DNA of 27,901 bases, taken from NCBI GenBank assembly GCA_905221605.1, contig CAJNDS010001227.1, positions 1 to 27,901 of the forward strand, in the 5' to 3' direction. Below the pieces are notes generated by a model. It had not been told where the DNA came from, ran no database searches, and saw only the letters and a list, made by a program, of their open reading frames with translations. Position numbers and translations under genes: made by a program. Every line of letters begins with the position of its first letter. Position 1 is the stretch's first letter. This stretch comes from Symbiodinium natans. Taxonomy: Eukaryota > Sar > Dinophyceae > Suessiales > Symbiodiniaceae. This document shows positions 9,858 through 17,263 of this stretch, piece after piece.

Positions 9858-10402
9858 TTAGTGCTGGTACTTTTTCTCTCTCCAAGCCGAGAGTCGGATG
9901 TAGGTGAGATAGAGCAGGACTCGTTTTTCCGGAAATTCGAAACAAAATGACCAAAAATAAAATGTTTCCAAGCGCAGCTGGGAGGTGGGCTCGATCTCGG
10001 TCATTTTGTTGATGGTCTTCTGCTCTGGCGTGGCTTTGATGTGCTCCTGCATTGCGTGGTCGAACTGGACGATGTGGGATTCGGTCTGCTCGGATTGGGG
10101 TCATAGGGTGTTCTAGACTTGGAGCGGTTTTGTCCCACGGGCGTTGCATCTGGATTGGCGGAGGGTCTGGTTCCTGGTCGGAAGTAGTTGTACATGTACG
10201 TGATGGTCTGCCCATGTTTTTCGAGCTGCTCTTCGACTTTGTCGAGGCGGACGCGGGCGTAGTCGATGCTGTCGAAGAGGAGGGATCTGCCGGTGCGAGG
10301 ATCTTCGCGGTGTTGTGTGGAGTGTTGTTGGAGCTTGTCCTTCCCTTCTATGAGGAACACTAGTGCATCCAATCTGCTCTCCACTTCAATGATCCGACTC
10401 AT
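9858..10402 (-). CDS. Coiled-coil protein with frame break, coupled to upstream gene
   Basis: ATG 10402 overlaps the previous gene's stop by four bases (ATGA). Residues 1-75 (MSRIIEVESRLDALVFLIEG, then YARVRLDKVEEQLEKHGQTI) have heptad spacing. Around 10090, at a CCCC run, coding quality moves to another frame (HIVQFDHAMQEHIKATPEQK), which ends at 9858. The segment EEQLEKHGQTITYMYNYF resembles NQQLEELNNTVQYIYMHTS in the upstream neighbour, so the two may be diverged copies of one coiled-coil gene. Function unknown. The start codon sits in a perfect 10-bp hairpin. Confidence 0.6.
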
Positions 10403-10410
10403 TGAAGTGG
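10381..10410 (-). promoter_or_regulatory. Hairpin enclosing a stop/start overlap
   Basis: ccacttcaat (10381-10390) and attgaagtgg (10401-10410) are perfect inverted repeats around a 10-base spacer. In the minus-strand transcript the ATGA that ends one gene and starts the next (10402-10399) lies at the top of this stem. It could control translational coupling or reinitiation; that role is inferred. Confidence 0.6.
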
Positions 10411-10881
10411 TTGTTCTCTCTGGATCTCCGTCATCTTTTGGTGGATTTGGCGTATAGATTGTGTGTGTCGTTGGATCATGTTGTCAACGGCAGCTCTGGT
10501 GGAGTCCGCTCTGAGGGCCGCCAAACTGACCTCTTGGCGTTCCTGAAGGATCGCATTGGTGCTCGTGTGCATGTAGATGTACTGGACCGTGTTGTTGAGT
10601 TCCTCGAGCTGCTGATTTATGGCCACAATGCGGTCGTTTTGAAGTCCGAGGATGTGTCGGACTGCTTCGATGCCTTCGCCTTGTTCAGCTTGTCGTGGTT
10701 CATCCGTTTCGTCGAGGTTCTGCTGGTTCGGTGCAGGCTGTGGCGGGGCTTCCTGTGAACCCGGATGGTCGTCCGGCGTGTCGTCCGTGGTTGGCGTTGG
10801 AGTCGATCTGTCCTCCGGGATCACGTCGACGTGGACGGCGTGAAGGTTGATCTCGTGTGGTGGAAGCGCGTGGTTTACCAC
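10399..10881 (-). CDS. Acidic coiled-coil protein, 160 aa
   Basis: Unbroken minus-strand frame from ATG 10881 to TGA 10399. Residues 1-65 are acidic and rich in Pro, Thr and Gln. Residues 68-155 form a predicted long helix with heptad-like spacing (ILGLQNDRIVAINQQLEELN, then MIQRHTQSIRQIHQKMTEIQ). It is followed with a 4-base ATGA overlap by a second coiled-coil gene. Coiled-coil ORFs accompany RTs in many retroelements, where they multimerise and bind RNA; whether this one does is unknown. Confidence 0.7.
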   Translation of the reverse strand: MVNHALPPHEINLHAVHVDVIPEDRSTPTPTTDDTPDDHPGSQEAPPQPAPNQQNLDETDEPRQAEQGEGIEAVRHILGLQNDRIVAINQQLEELNNTVQYIYMHTSTNAILQERQEVSLAALRADSTRAAVDNMIQRHTQSIRQIHQKMTEIQREQPLQ

Positions 10882-11001
10882 ACTTGATGCACGACTGCTG
10901 CGCTAGTCACTTGCATAAACACATGGGCGTGAATGACTGGCACATGCGGACATGAAGCATGAAGTGTTTTGTCATGAGCGGACATGATGTGGCTGAACGT
11001 C

Positions 11002-12003
11002 TTATCGTGTCGGTCTATGCACAAAACGAAGCATGTCGGGATCGTGGCGTTGATCTTGTGCACGAAGTTGTCGAAGTTGACGTAGACGTACTCTTTCTGG
11101 GTAAGCGATCTTGGAGATCATGTGTCGCCGGGTACGGTAAGCGCTGGCACGGTGCACCATGGACGTCGATCCTCTGGGTGAGATCAGCTGATGGGTTTCT
11201 GAGGGGAGTATGAGTTGAACTTCTCCTTGCTGAAGATCTATGCTGCATCCGAGATAATCGGCATGGTCCTGCTCCTCGAGCAATATCGGTGGGCCGTAGA
11301 ACTCCGTTTGAAGAAACTCATTCCACGGTGCGGTGCAGGCCCACGTTGTGGGTAGTATGCAAATGCGGTCATCTACGTATCTTTTGGTGAACTTGTTGAA
11401 GGTCTGACTGGATGCTAGCATCGATCTGTACGTGTTGTACCATTGATGTTCTTCGACACAGCAGACCATATGACATAGTACCGGAGACATGGGATGTCCC
11501 ATGGGGCTGCCTCGAGTCTGCTTGTAGACTTGCTGCTGGGACGTGAAGTAGCTGCGTTTGAGAACGTATTGTGCGATTTCCCAAATGTCACACACGTGGA
11601 TGTTGAATCGTCCTTGGTTGATCTTCTTGATCTTGCCGTTGAAAGTTCTGGCAGTGCGTAGTGTCTTCTTGGTGTCGTAGGTGATGTTGACGTCCTGCCA
11701 GTGGTTGAAGCCTCTTTGAGACACGTTGTAGTACTTGTGCAGGGTGATGGTGAGCGCCTGTAGAATGCGGTTCTGTGGAACGCTGGTGAAGAAGCCTGCG
11801 AGGTCCGCGATCTGGATGTGCATTTCGCCTTGGCTGACATTCATGAATGTGTGGAGGTCCCGGAAGATCTTGTATGAGTTGTCCTGCTGGAGTGCGTCGG
11901 GGAATGCCTGGTAGATGATGTTCGTTAGCACCTTGGCAACCACGGAGAACAGCTTCTTGGCGAAGTGCTGGGTAAAGAACGCCCTTCCCCTTCGCAGACC
12001 CAA
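11002..12003 (-). CDS. Penelope-like reverse transcriptase, palm and C-terminal part (3' part of split gene)
   Basis: A 333-codon open frame with no ATG at its start; it simply begins at the inversion edge (TTG 12003). RT motifs in order: ADLAGFFTSVP at residues 66-76 (motif A, catalytic Asp67; compare DVVSLFTNVP typical of Penelope-like RTs), RGSPMGHPMSPVL at 164-176 (motif B), YVDD at 209-212 (motif C, both catalytic Asp present) and YLGCSID at 250-256 (motif E). The thumb region is basic. The fingers motif RPIVSA and the GIY-YIG nuclease are absent here but end the plus-strand gene at 5824. GGTCT is shared by both ends in the same codon phase, so the two are halves of one gene. All catalytic residues look intact. 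Confidence 0.88.
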   Translation of the reverse strand: MGLRRGRAFFTQHFAKKLFSVVAKVLTNIIYQAFPDALQQDNSYKIFRDLHTFMNVSQGEMHIQIADLAGFFTSVPQNRILQALTITLHKYYNVSQRGFNHWQDVNITYDTKKTLRTARTFNGKIKKINQGRFNIHVCDIWEIAQYVLKRSYFTSQQQVYKQTRGSPMGHPMSPVLCHMVCCVEEHQWYNTYRSMLASSQTFNKFTKRYVDDRICILPTTWACTAPWNEFLQTEFYGPPILLEEQDHADYLGCSIDLQQGEVQLILPSETHQLISPRGSTSMVHRASAYRTRRHMISKIAYPERVRLRQLRQLRAQDQRHDPDMLRFVHRPTR

Positions 12004-12350
12004 TCCCAGACCTTCACATTTTGAAGAAAGCCTACATCGAGTGGAACGCCATCAAAGCCGTGCTCAACGACCAAACGAACGACTACCTGGCGCCAGAGCT
12101 ACACGGCCTTCACAACCTCCTGTTGGTCGTTGACGACAAACTCAAAAGATGGAGGGACAACAACGCAACATGCATCACGAAGAACACCCTGACCATCGCT
12201 GACGTCCACATGATCATCCATGCCATCAAGTTCTTCTCCCCAAGGAGGACAGCGTGGAGACTCACACGAGAGCTGTTCCGAGTAGCGTTCACCATGTCGG
12301 AGATGCACGATGCGGCATGCTGCATCCAATGTCAACCACCCTTGCCGTGA
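11976..12350 (+). CDS. Unknown protein, 5' end missing at inversion edge
   Basis: Plus-strand frame open from 11976, coding-like from about 12003 (IPDLHILKKAYIEWNAIKAV) to TGA 12348-12350. There is no ATG near the start; the first lies at about codon 70. The 5' end was probably cut off by the inversion, or is supplied by splicing to the cag at 12007-12009. The sequence is helical and charged (LLLVVDDKLKRWRDNNATCI) with a Cys-x2-Cys near the end. No family recognised. It overlaps the start of the minus-strand RT segment by 28 bp, which is artificial if the inversion is real. Confidence 0.5.
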   Translation, partial: RTPFPFADPIPDLHILKKAYIEWNAIKAVLNDQTNDYLAPELHGLHNLLLVVDDKLKRWRDNNATCITKNTLTIADVHMIIHAIKFFSPRRTAWRLTRELFRVAFTMSEMHDAACCIQCQPPLP

Positions 12351-12592
12351 TTGATGAGGACATCAGTCAAAACCGCCTCCCCACCCCGCCCCACAGCGAC
12401 GTCTACACTGATGAGCAAACAGACTCTGAGCGTGAGCCCCATCAAATTTGGTGGGAGAATCACACCTCACCTCGAGCATCGACGTGGACACCGATACAAA
12501 GATTCCCCTCAGTGACCTACCACCGCCCGCTCGAGACCTCAGTGGAAAACACGGACATGGAGGAGTACGTCCCAGACCTTTCCGTGGATTGA
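12329..12592 (+). CDS. Small acidic protein, or frame-shifted end of the previous gene
   Basis: ATG 12329 (MSTTLAVIDEDISQNRLPTP) lies 22 bp before the previous frame's stop, in another frame, and gives 87 residues that are acidic and rich in Pro, Thr and Trp. It may be a separate overlapping gene or the C-terminal continuation of the previous one after a frame change. Function unknown. Confidence 0.45.
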   Translation: MSTTLAVIDEDISQNRLPTPPHSDVYTDEQTDSEREPHQIWWENHTSPRASTWTPIQRFPSVTYHRPLETSVENTDMEEYVPDLSVD

Positions 12593-12691
12593 TGTTTGAT
12601 GCAACATGTCGCATAAGTCTCACCAACCAGACTGGTCTCCTGACCAAGTTTTGAGCGTCATGACACTCGCGCGCGGATTACATGTCCGACA

Positions 12692-13020
12692 ACAGAAGTC
12701 ACGAACATAACATGAACACATGAGGTGGGAAGTATGTAGAGAGTTGCACTTTGCACGTTCATCACGGGATCGAAAACAGCACGGATTGCCGAGAGAACAT
12801 GCATGTCTTAGGTCAGTCACGCCACGGTTGCACAATCGGAAGACCACGTGGTACATGAGAGGAAGCTTTGTTAGATCACGATCAACATGAGGCATGTGAT
12901 GCTGCATTCACGTTGACATCATGGAGCATTTCTCACATTTCACGCGTTTCACCCGAGTTGCAACTTTGCTCACCACGCTATAGCAGTTGTAACCAGAAGC
13001 TAACCATAGGGCATGAGTTG
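12692..13020 (+). repeat. Duplicated gene leader, copy B
   Basis: Matches the reverse complement of 8301-8626 (copy A). It ends in gggcATGAGTTG like copy A, but here the ATG frame meets TAG after five codons (ATG AGT TGC CTG CAG TAG), apparently through a 2-base loss relative to copy A. The region 12593-13054 holds no other gene. Confidence 0.9.
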
Positions 13021-13054
13021 CCTGCAGTAGCTGGATGCACTCAAGCGCTCGAAG

Positions 13055-14380
13055 ATGGAACAGGTATTGCAGTTCCTGTTGCCAGAACTGGGAAGAAGAT
13101 ACCGATTCATCTTCGTCGACACTGGCACCGACTTCACACTGGAGCACTTGTCAAAGGAAGGCATCGAACAACATCTCCTACAACTTCGACATTCCAGACG
13201 CACCACTACCTTCGGAGAGCAACGACATCATGCCGCTCATCTAAGCGACCAAGAAGATGCAGACTCCATCATTCACAAATGGGTCGTGGAGGACATGCCC
13301 AAGACAGCCAAAACCATCAGGGCAGGACGGGCACGTCTGCACAAAGGAGTGGTTTTTGCACATCACGTTCTACGAGCACAACTGCGTCATCGAAGCAACC
13401 CTCTTTACCCATCAGAACCCTGTCGATGCCGCCCCACGGTTCAGTACCTCAACCTCAATGCCACGCTCATCCAGGGCTACTACCTTGAAAGGAGGCAAAC
13501 ACGCGCATTGAGATCAGTGAGTAGAAGCGTCTTGGCCAAGATCCAGAACATCAAAGATGGCGAGCCGGACTTCATCACGTTCAAGTTGCTCCTCAGAAAA
13601 GAAGAATTCCATGGTACATTTTACGACATCATGGAGACCGTGCATCAAGGAATGACAGCAGGCGATCGAGAACTCACTAGTCCTCAGCAGCATGTGGTCA
13701 ACATCCCCTACAAGCACGTCACCACACCGGACCTCGAACTCGAAAAGAAATACCATACCCTGCGTGACATCCTGGGCTTACACGTCCGGCACACGCCAGA
13801 AGTCACGAAAATGTATCAAACAGGACATCTACAATGTGCGATGATGGCAAACTACGTCCACGCCATCACCTATTACACGCCTTGGCCGCAAGTGGATCAC
13901 GCACTTCAAGTTCTCGGACTTGTGCATCGCCAAGCGCCTACACGACTGGCCAACATCCTAGATTTCTTCAACATCCACAACCGGGTCAGAGCGTTCATCA
14001 GGGGAGTCGCCACTTTGATGACGTTCCAAGATGTGTCCAAGCTCCTGGGCGCCCTCCAACAAAATGGAGTCCACCGAGCCCCTCGCTCCTTCATCATCGA
14101 CAACGGCTCCTACATCGAGATGGATTTGGATAGGCTGATTGGCGACATGGAAACAGAGCTAGCCGTGACAGTCGGAGGACCTGAACTTTGTGCCACATGG
14201 GTCAACCTCCACGCGGCTGAGATCGTCAAGCATTGGCATCAGCAAACCAGACACAACGTGTACTACCGCACCATCCCCATTCGCAAGGTCCAAAATGGAC
14301 AGATGTTCACGATTGCGTCTCACCCAATCATTTCACATCATGAGAGCATCAAACTTCATGATTTGCAAAAGATTCCGTGA
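13055..14380 (+). CDS. Unknown protein, long frame with locally switched coding frames
   Basis: A 441-codon frame from ATG 13055 (MEQVLQFLLPELGRRYRFIF) to TGA 14380. From about 13445 onward the frame is uniformly protein-like (YLNLNATLIQGYYLERRQTR, later RSFIIDNGSYIEMDLDRLIG). Before that two windows read much better in the next frame: 13180-13241 (NFDIPDAPLPSESNDIMPLI) and about 13330-13445 (CTKEWFLHITFYEHNCVIEA). Coding therefore seems to alternate between the same two frames four times, as compensating indels would produce. No domain recognised. The gene follows copy B of the duplicated leader, and an upstream ATG in that leader reads only five codons. Confidence 0.6.
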   Translation: MEQVLQFLLPELGRRYRFIFVDTGTDFTLEHLSKEGIEQHLLQLRHSRRTTTFGEQRHHAAHLSDQEDADSIIHKWVVEDMPKTAKTIRAGRARLHKGVVFAHHVLRAQLRHRSNPLYPSEPCRCRPTVQYLNLNATLIQGYYLERRQTRALRSVSRSVLAKIQNIKDGEPDFITFKLLLRKEEFHGTFYDIMETVHQGMTAGDRELTSPQQHVVNIPYKHVTTPDLELEKKYHTLRDILGLHVRHTPEVTKMYQTGHLQCAMMANYVHAITYYTPWPQVDHALQVLGLVHRQAPTRLANILDFFNIHNRVRAFIRGVATLMTFQDVSKLLGALQQNGVHRAPRSFIIDNGSYIEMDLDRLIGDMETELAVTVGGPELCATWVNLHAAEIVKHWHQQTRHNVYYRTIPIRKVQNGQMFTIASHPIISHHESIKLHDLQKIP

Positions 14381-14466
14381 GTTGCATGTGAAGTTGTTGC
14401 ATCTTGCACGACATGAGATTGAGCAATTGCATGTTTGTCCGATGAAATTTCCGATCTCGGAGTTAC

Positions 14467-15543
14467 ATGTTTCACGTACAGTCCCCACACAAGATGATTC
14501 CCGAAGTCATGTTCGAGACGCTGCTGGAGTACCTTCACTGGCACTACCAGATCAACATTGGAAACGAAGTGATACAGTTCTGGTCACAATTCACGGAATC
14601 GGAGCAACGGCGTATTAGGCGTCAACTAGACGCTTTCGAACGCCACCATCCACAACAAATAGATGAACTACGCTGGAGTGGAGCCATAGCAATTACGTAT
14701 GCCGCAGCTACGTCGATGAGATGGGCATTCCTCCACACACCGGAAGGCGACAAGTATGGACCCATCATGCAGGTCAAGAGTGAAGATCACATCCAAATCA
14801 AGGGCACCTTCCTACCATTGCATGAATCAGCAGCGCTGCGATCCACATGCAAAACAATGGCGGAGCAATGTTTGAAGATGCACAACAAAGGACCGGATCT
14901 ACGATACATGCATCACAGCTTGCGGTGCACACAGAACCCACAATGGACAGTCAACCCTTCCGAGAGATTGATCCAGCTCAATATGTCCCACGTGGCTAGA
15001 TCACTACTCAAATTCCGACATCAAGGTCAAAAATACCATGCTCCGGGCGAGTCAGCAGCTAACCTGTTCCACATCCCCAAGGACAGATTGGACGACATCG
15101 TGCAATCCCAGATCAGCTTCTTCTACCTGTACGCCTTCCACATGGAAATAGACCGTCAACACGAACAGACTATGCTGCAATCCAACATAATGGCCAACGC
15201 CGTGGATTACCTCGAAGCATACGTCGAAGTCACAGAACGAATTCCTCAATGGTCAGATGGACTGGCAATGTCGCAAATGTACTCGGCACTTTCCACTCAA
15301 CTCCCGCTGCACCCATGGAAAGTCATTGCTTTGTCCCATCGTTACCTCCAACATCGTCACCTTCAGCAGCAGTTCCTCAAGTACACGACCATAGTCAACC
15401 AGCTATGGGTGTGGCAGATCCGTCGAGAAGTGGACTTTGACTACCAAGTGTCATGGACAGACACTTATGCGTTGATGAAGAACATTGCGGTGTTCTGTCA
15501 GAGCATCACCATTTTACCAGTTCACAGCACCACAGGGACATGA
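14467..15543 (+). CDS. Unknown mostly helical protein, 358 aa
   Basis: Unbroken frame from ATG 14467 (MFHVQSPHKMIPEVMFETLL) to TGA 15541-15543. Rich in His, Gln, Trp and Tyr, with long amphipathic helical stretches (HLQQQFLKYTTIVNQLWVWQ). No signal peptide or membrane segment. No family recognised. An 86-bp CATG-bearing spacer precedes it, and the next frame begins with an ATGA overlap at its stop. Confidence 0.7.
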   Translation: MFHVQSPHKMIPEVMFETLLEYLHWHYQINIGNEVIQFWSQFTESEQRRIRRQLDAFERHHPQQIDELRWSGAIAITYAAATSMRWAFLHTPEGDKYGPIMQVKSEDHIQIKGTFLPLHESAALRSTCKTMAEQCLKMHNKGPDLRYMHHSLRCTQNPQWTVNPSERLIQLNMSHVARSLLKFRHQGQKYHAPGESAANLFHIPKDRLDDIVQSQISFFYLYAFHMEIDRQHEQTMLQSNIMANAVDYLEAYVEVTERIPQWSDGLAMSQMYSALSTQLPLHPWKVIALSHRYLQHRHLQQQFLKYTTIVNQLWVWQIRREVDFDYQVSWTDTYALMKNIAVFCQSITILPVHSTTGT

Positions 15544-15806
15544 TCGACGTGCTCCAGGACCACGACAGAATGATTGCCACCACCATCATCCTGAACTACT
15601 ACAAAGACGCGGCAGCAGTCGTTCTGCGTCCCAACGCCATCGTCACGGCCACGCACAACTGGATGCAACGTCACAGTCGACAGCTTCACACCATCATCCA
15701 GTTTGCGCAGCAAGACCCCAGAGACCACCTGCTGAACTACAACAACATGCAACAAGCAGATGTTGGACACTCAGGAGGTCTGATCGGGTTTCACCACGGA
15801 CATTGA
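15540..15806 (+). CDS. Small unknown protein overlapping the previous stop by four bases
   Basis: ATG 15540 shares four bases (ATGA) with the preceding stop. The 88-residue product (MIDVLQDHDRMIATTIILNY) is protein-like throughout and rich in His, Asn and Gln. The same frame is open further upstream, so it could also be the C terminus of the preceding protein after a frame change; the exact ATGA overlap, also seen at 10399-10402, favours coupled genes. Function unknown. Confidence 0.55.
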   Translation: MIDVLQDHDRMIATTIILNYYKDAAAVVLRPNAIVTATHNWMQRHSRQLHTIIQFAQQDPRDHLLNYNNMQQADVGHSGGLIGFHHGH

Positions 15807-16018
15807 GCATATAGCATACACGCTGACGTTCGAGCCCATTGCAAACATGTCATGCATGTTGAATTGCCATAACATTGTTTCACCCCACATGACATGCACG
15901 CTGTGCCACTTGTGCAAGTTGTCACGGTCATGCATGCCTGCTCACAGCTTTTACAAGCCTGGAAGGGTGAGTTACATAATCCCCAAGCTAACGGCTTCAT
16001 CTCGACCTAATCCGTGCA
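15807..16018. other. CATG-rich spacer
   Basis: 212 bp without a convincing gene. Contains catgtcatgcatg and further CATG words, the same vocabulary as the 762-1320 repeat and the leader repeats. Confidence 0.6.
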
Positions 16019-16567
16019 ATGACGTCCAACGAAGTCATGGCAGCTTGGTTGATCATGGCGGCATCAGACCCGAACGATATCACACAGTGCTTCCTCAAGC
16101 TCTCAGACCATGACAAGAGCCTGGCCGCCCAACACATCACCAATTCCATCATGTGCAACGACGTTGAACGACTACAACAAGGAAAGCGGCCTCTAGAAGA
16201 ACAAGACGTTTTGCACAACAAGAAGAAGATGAAGCAAGAGATGGATGGTACCAATCAAGAGAGCTCGACCACGCCAACTACATCACCGTCCACTACCAAC
16301 AGCTTCCTCAACTACACAGGTTTTGCCCCGAGTCATCATGACTCCAAGCCCATCGACCTCGATCCCAAGCCTAAGAAGACCATGAAGAACGTGCCCATCC
16401 ACCAACAGAACCTCAACGTGAACGAGGTGTTCGTGGCCAAGAAAAGCACGGTGTACCACAGACGAGATTGCGGCAAAATCTTCAACTCAGCAGAACAAGA
16501 CATCAAGAAATACGTCAAGGCTGAGATCGCGCAATTTTTCAAGCCTTGCACCTTGTGCAGACCATGA
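16019..16567 (+). CDS. Protein with Ada-like zinc-binding domain
   Basis: Unbroken 182-codon frame from ATG 16019 to TGA. The N-terminal half is helical with a basic, nuclear-localisation-like patch (NKKKMKQE); a Ser/Thr/Pro-rich linker follows. The C-terminal ~45 residues (EVFVAKKSTVYHRRDCGKIF, then FKPCTLCRP at the very end) match the small metal-binding fold related to the Ada N-terminal domain: a strand with Lys-Ser, YHxxxC, an alpha helix, then PCxxC. The expected metal ligands (three Cys plus His) are present. In known proteins this module binds zinc and often contacts DNA beside nuclease or repair domains. Here it is the only recognisable domain, so a DNA- or RNA-binding accessory role is inferred. 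Confidence 0.75.
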   Translation: MTSNEVMAAWLIMAASDPNDITQCFLKLSDHDKSLAAQHITNSIMCNDVERLQQGKRPLEEQDVLHNKKKMKQEMDGTNQESSTTPTTSPSTTNSFLNYTGFAPSHHDSKPIDLDPKPKKTMKNVPIHQQNLNVNEVFVAKKSTVYHRRDCGKIFNSAEQDIKKYVKAEIAQFFKPCTLCRP

Positions 16568-16891
16568 ACATGGACAAGTACACGAGCAACTGAGGATGGA
16601 TGATACAGCAACAGTCTGATCGTCCACTTGACCATTTTGTTCCGGTCGTCATGTTGGTACAATCTTGCCAGTTACAGTGTGTACTCACTACATGACATGT
16701 CGTCATTTTGATCACGCATTTCCACTTCACGTGCCTGTGCGAGCAAGAACGAGCTTGATGAGTGCATTCTTACCACCATCCATTGACCGCATTCTGCATG
16801 TGCATATTGTGTGTTGAGTTTGCAGGCATTGACCTCACGAATCCAAGATAGAGTGAGCGCAAAAAACGCGCCGAACTAGAGCACGCCCTCC
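16568..16891. other. Spacer without a gene
   Basis: 324 bp with stops in all frames on the plus strand and no convincing minus-strand gene. Contains catgacatgtcg and other CATG words. Possible regulatory region for the 16892 gene; no specific site can be named. Confidence 0.55.
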
Positions 16892-17263
16892 ATGACCAGC
16901 CGTGAGATCATGTACCGCTCGCGCTACATCAAGAACAAGGCAGACTTCGACAAGGTGATGAGCCAGGAAGAGAGCACCAAGCGAGTTGAACAAATTCTTC
17001 TGAAATATCGAGCCAGAGCTGATCGCCACACACCAAGAAGCAGATCATGTCCAAATCCCAATCGACGTCGGAAACATCACAAATTTGGGTCAGTCAAGAA
17101 GATGAAATGCCATCCCACGGAAGACAAGTACCTGGCCTGCCCAATATGCAGAATCGCATCCCGAACAGTACGACAGTGGGAGGTCCACCTGATCACAGCG
17201 CCGCACAAACGAGCCAAGAAGAGAGCGGAAAAGTTCGTGGACTTGGACTACCTCTACGTGTGA
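16892..17263 (+). CDS. Matrin/U1-type C2H2 zinc finger protein, 123 aa
   Basis: ATG 16892 (MTSREIMYRSRYIKNKADFD) to TGA 17263. The finger lies at about residues 83-104: CPIC, twelve residues, H, five residues, H (CPICRIASRTVRQWEVHLIT then APH). The Cx2C...Hx5H spacing is that of U1C/matrin-type fingers, which bind RNA, rather than classical DNA-binding fingers. The rest is strongly basic (PNPNRRRKHHK and HKRAKKRAEK flank the finger), consistent with nucleic-acid binding and nuclear localisation. It is the last convincing gene of the left block. Confidence 0.75.
   Translation: MTSREIMYRSRYIKNKADFDKVMSQEESTKRVEQILLKYRARADRHTPRSRSCPNPNRRRKHHKFGSVKKMKCHPTEDKYLACPICRIASRTVRQWEVHLITAPHKRAKKRAEKFVDLDYLYV

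Noticed and set aside
8301-13020. Inversion caused by recombination between the two leader copies
   Set aside because: The inferred breakpoints (5815 and 12000) lie outside the repeats, and flipping the segment between the repeats would not rejoin the RT.
12868-13488. Plus-strand frame of 206 codons
   Set aside because: It starts in the non-coding leader repeat and its residues are Arg/Thr/Ser/His-rich shadow sequence of the 13055 gene.
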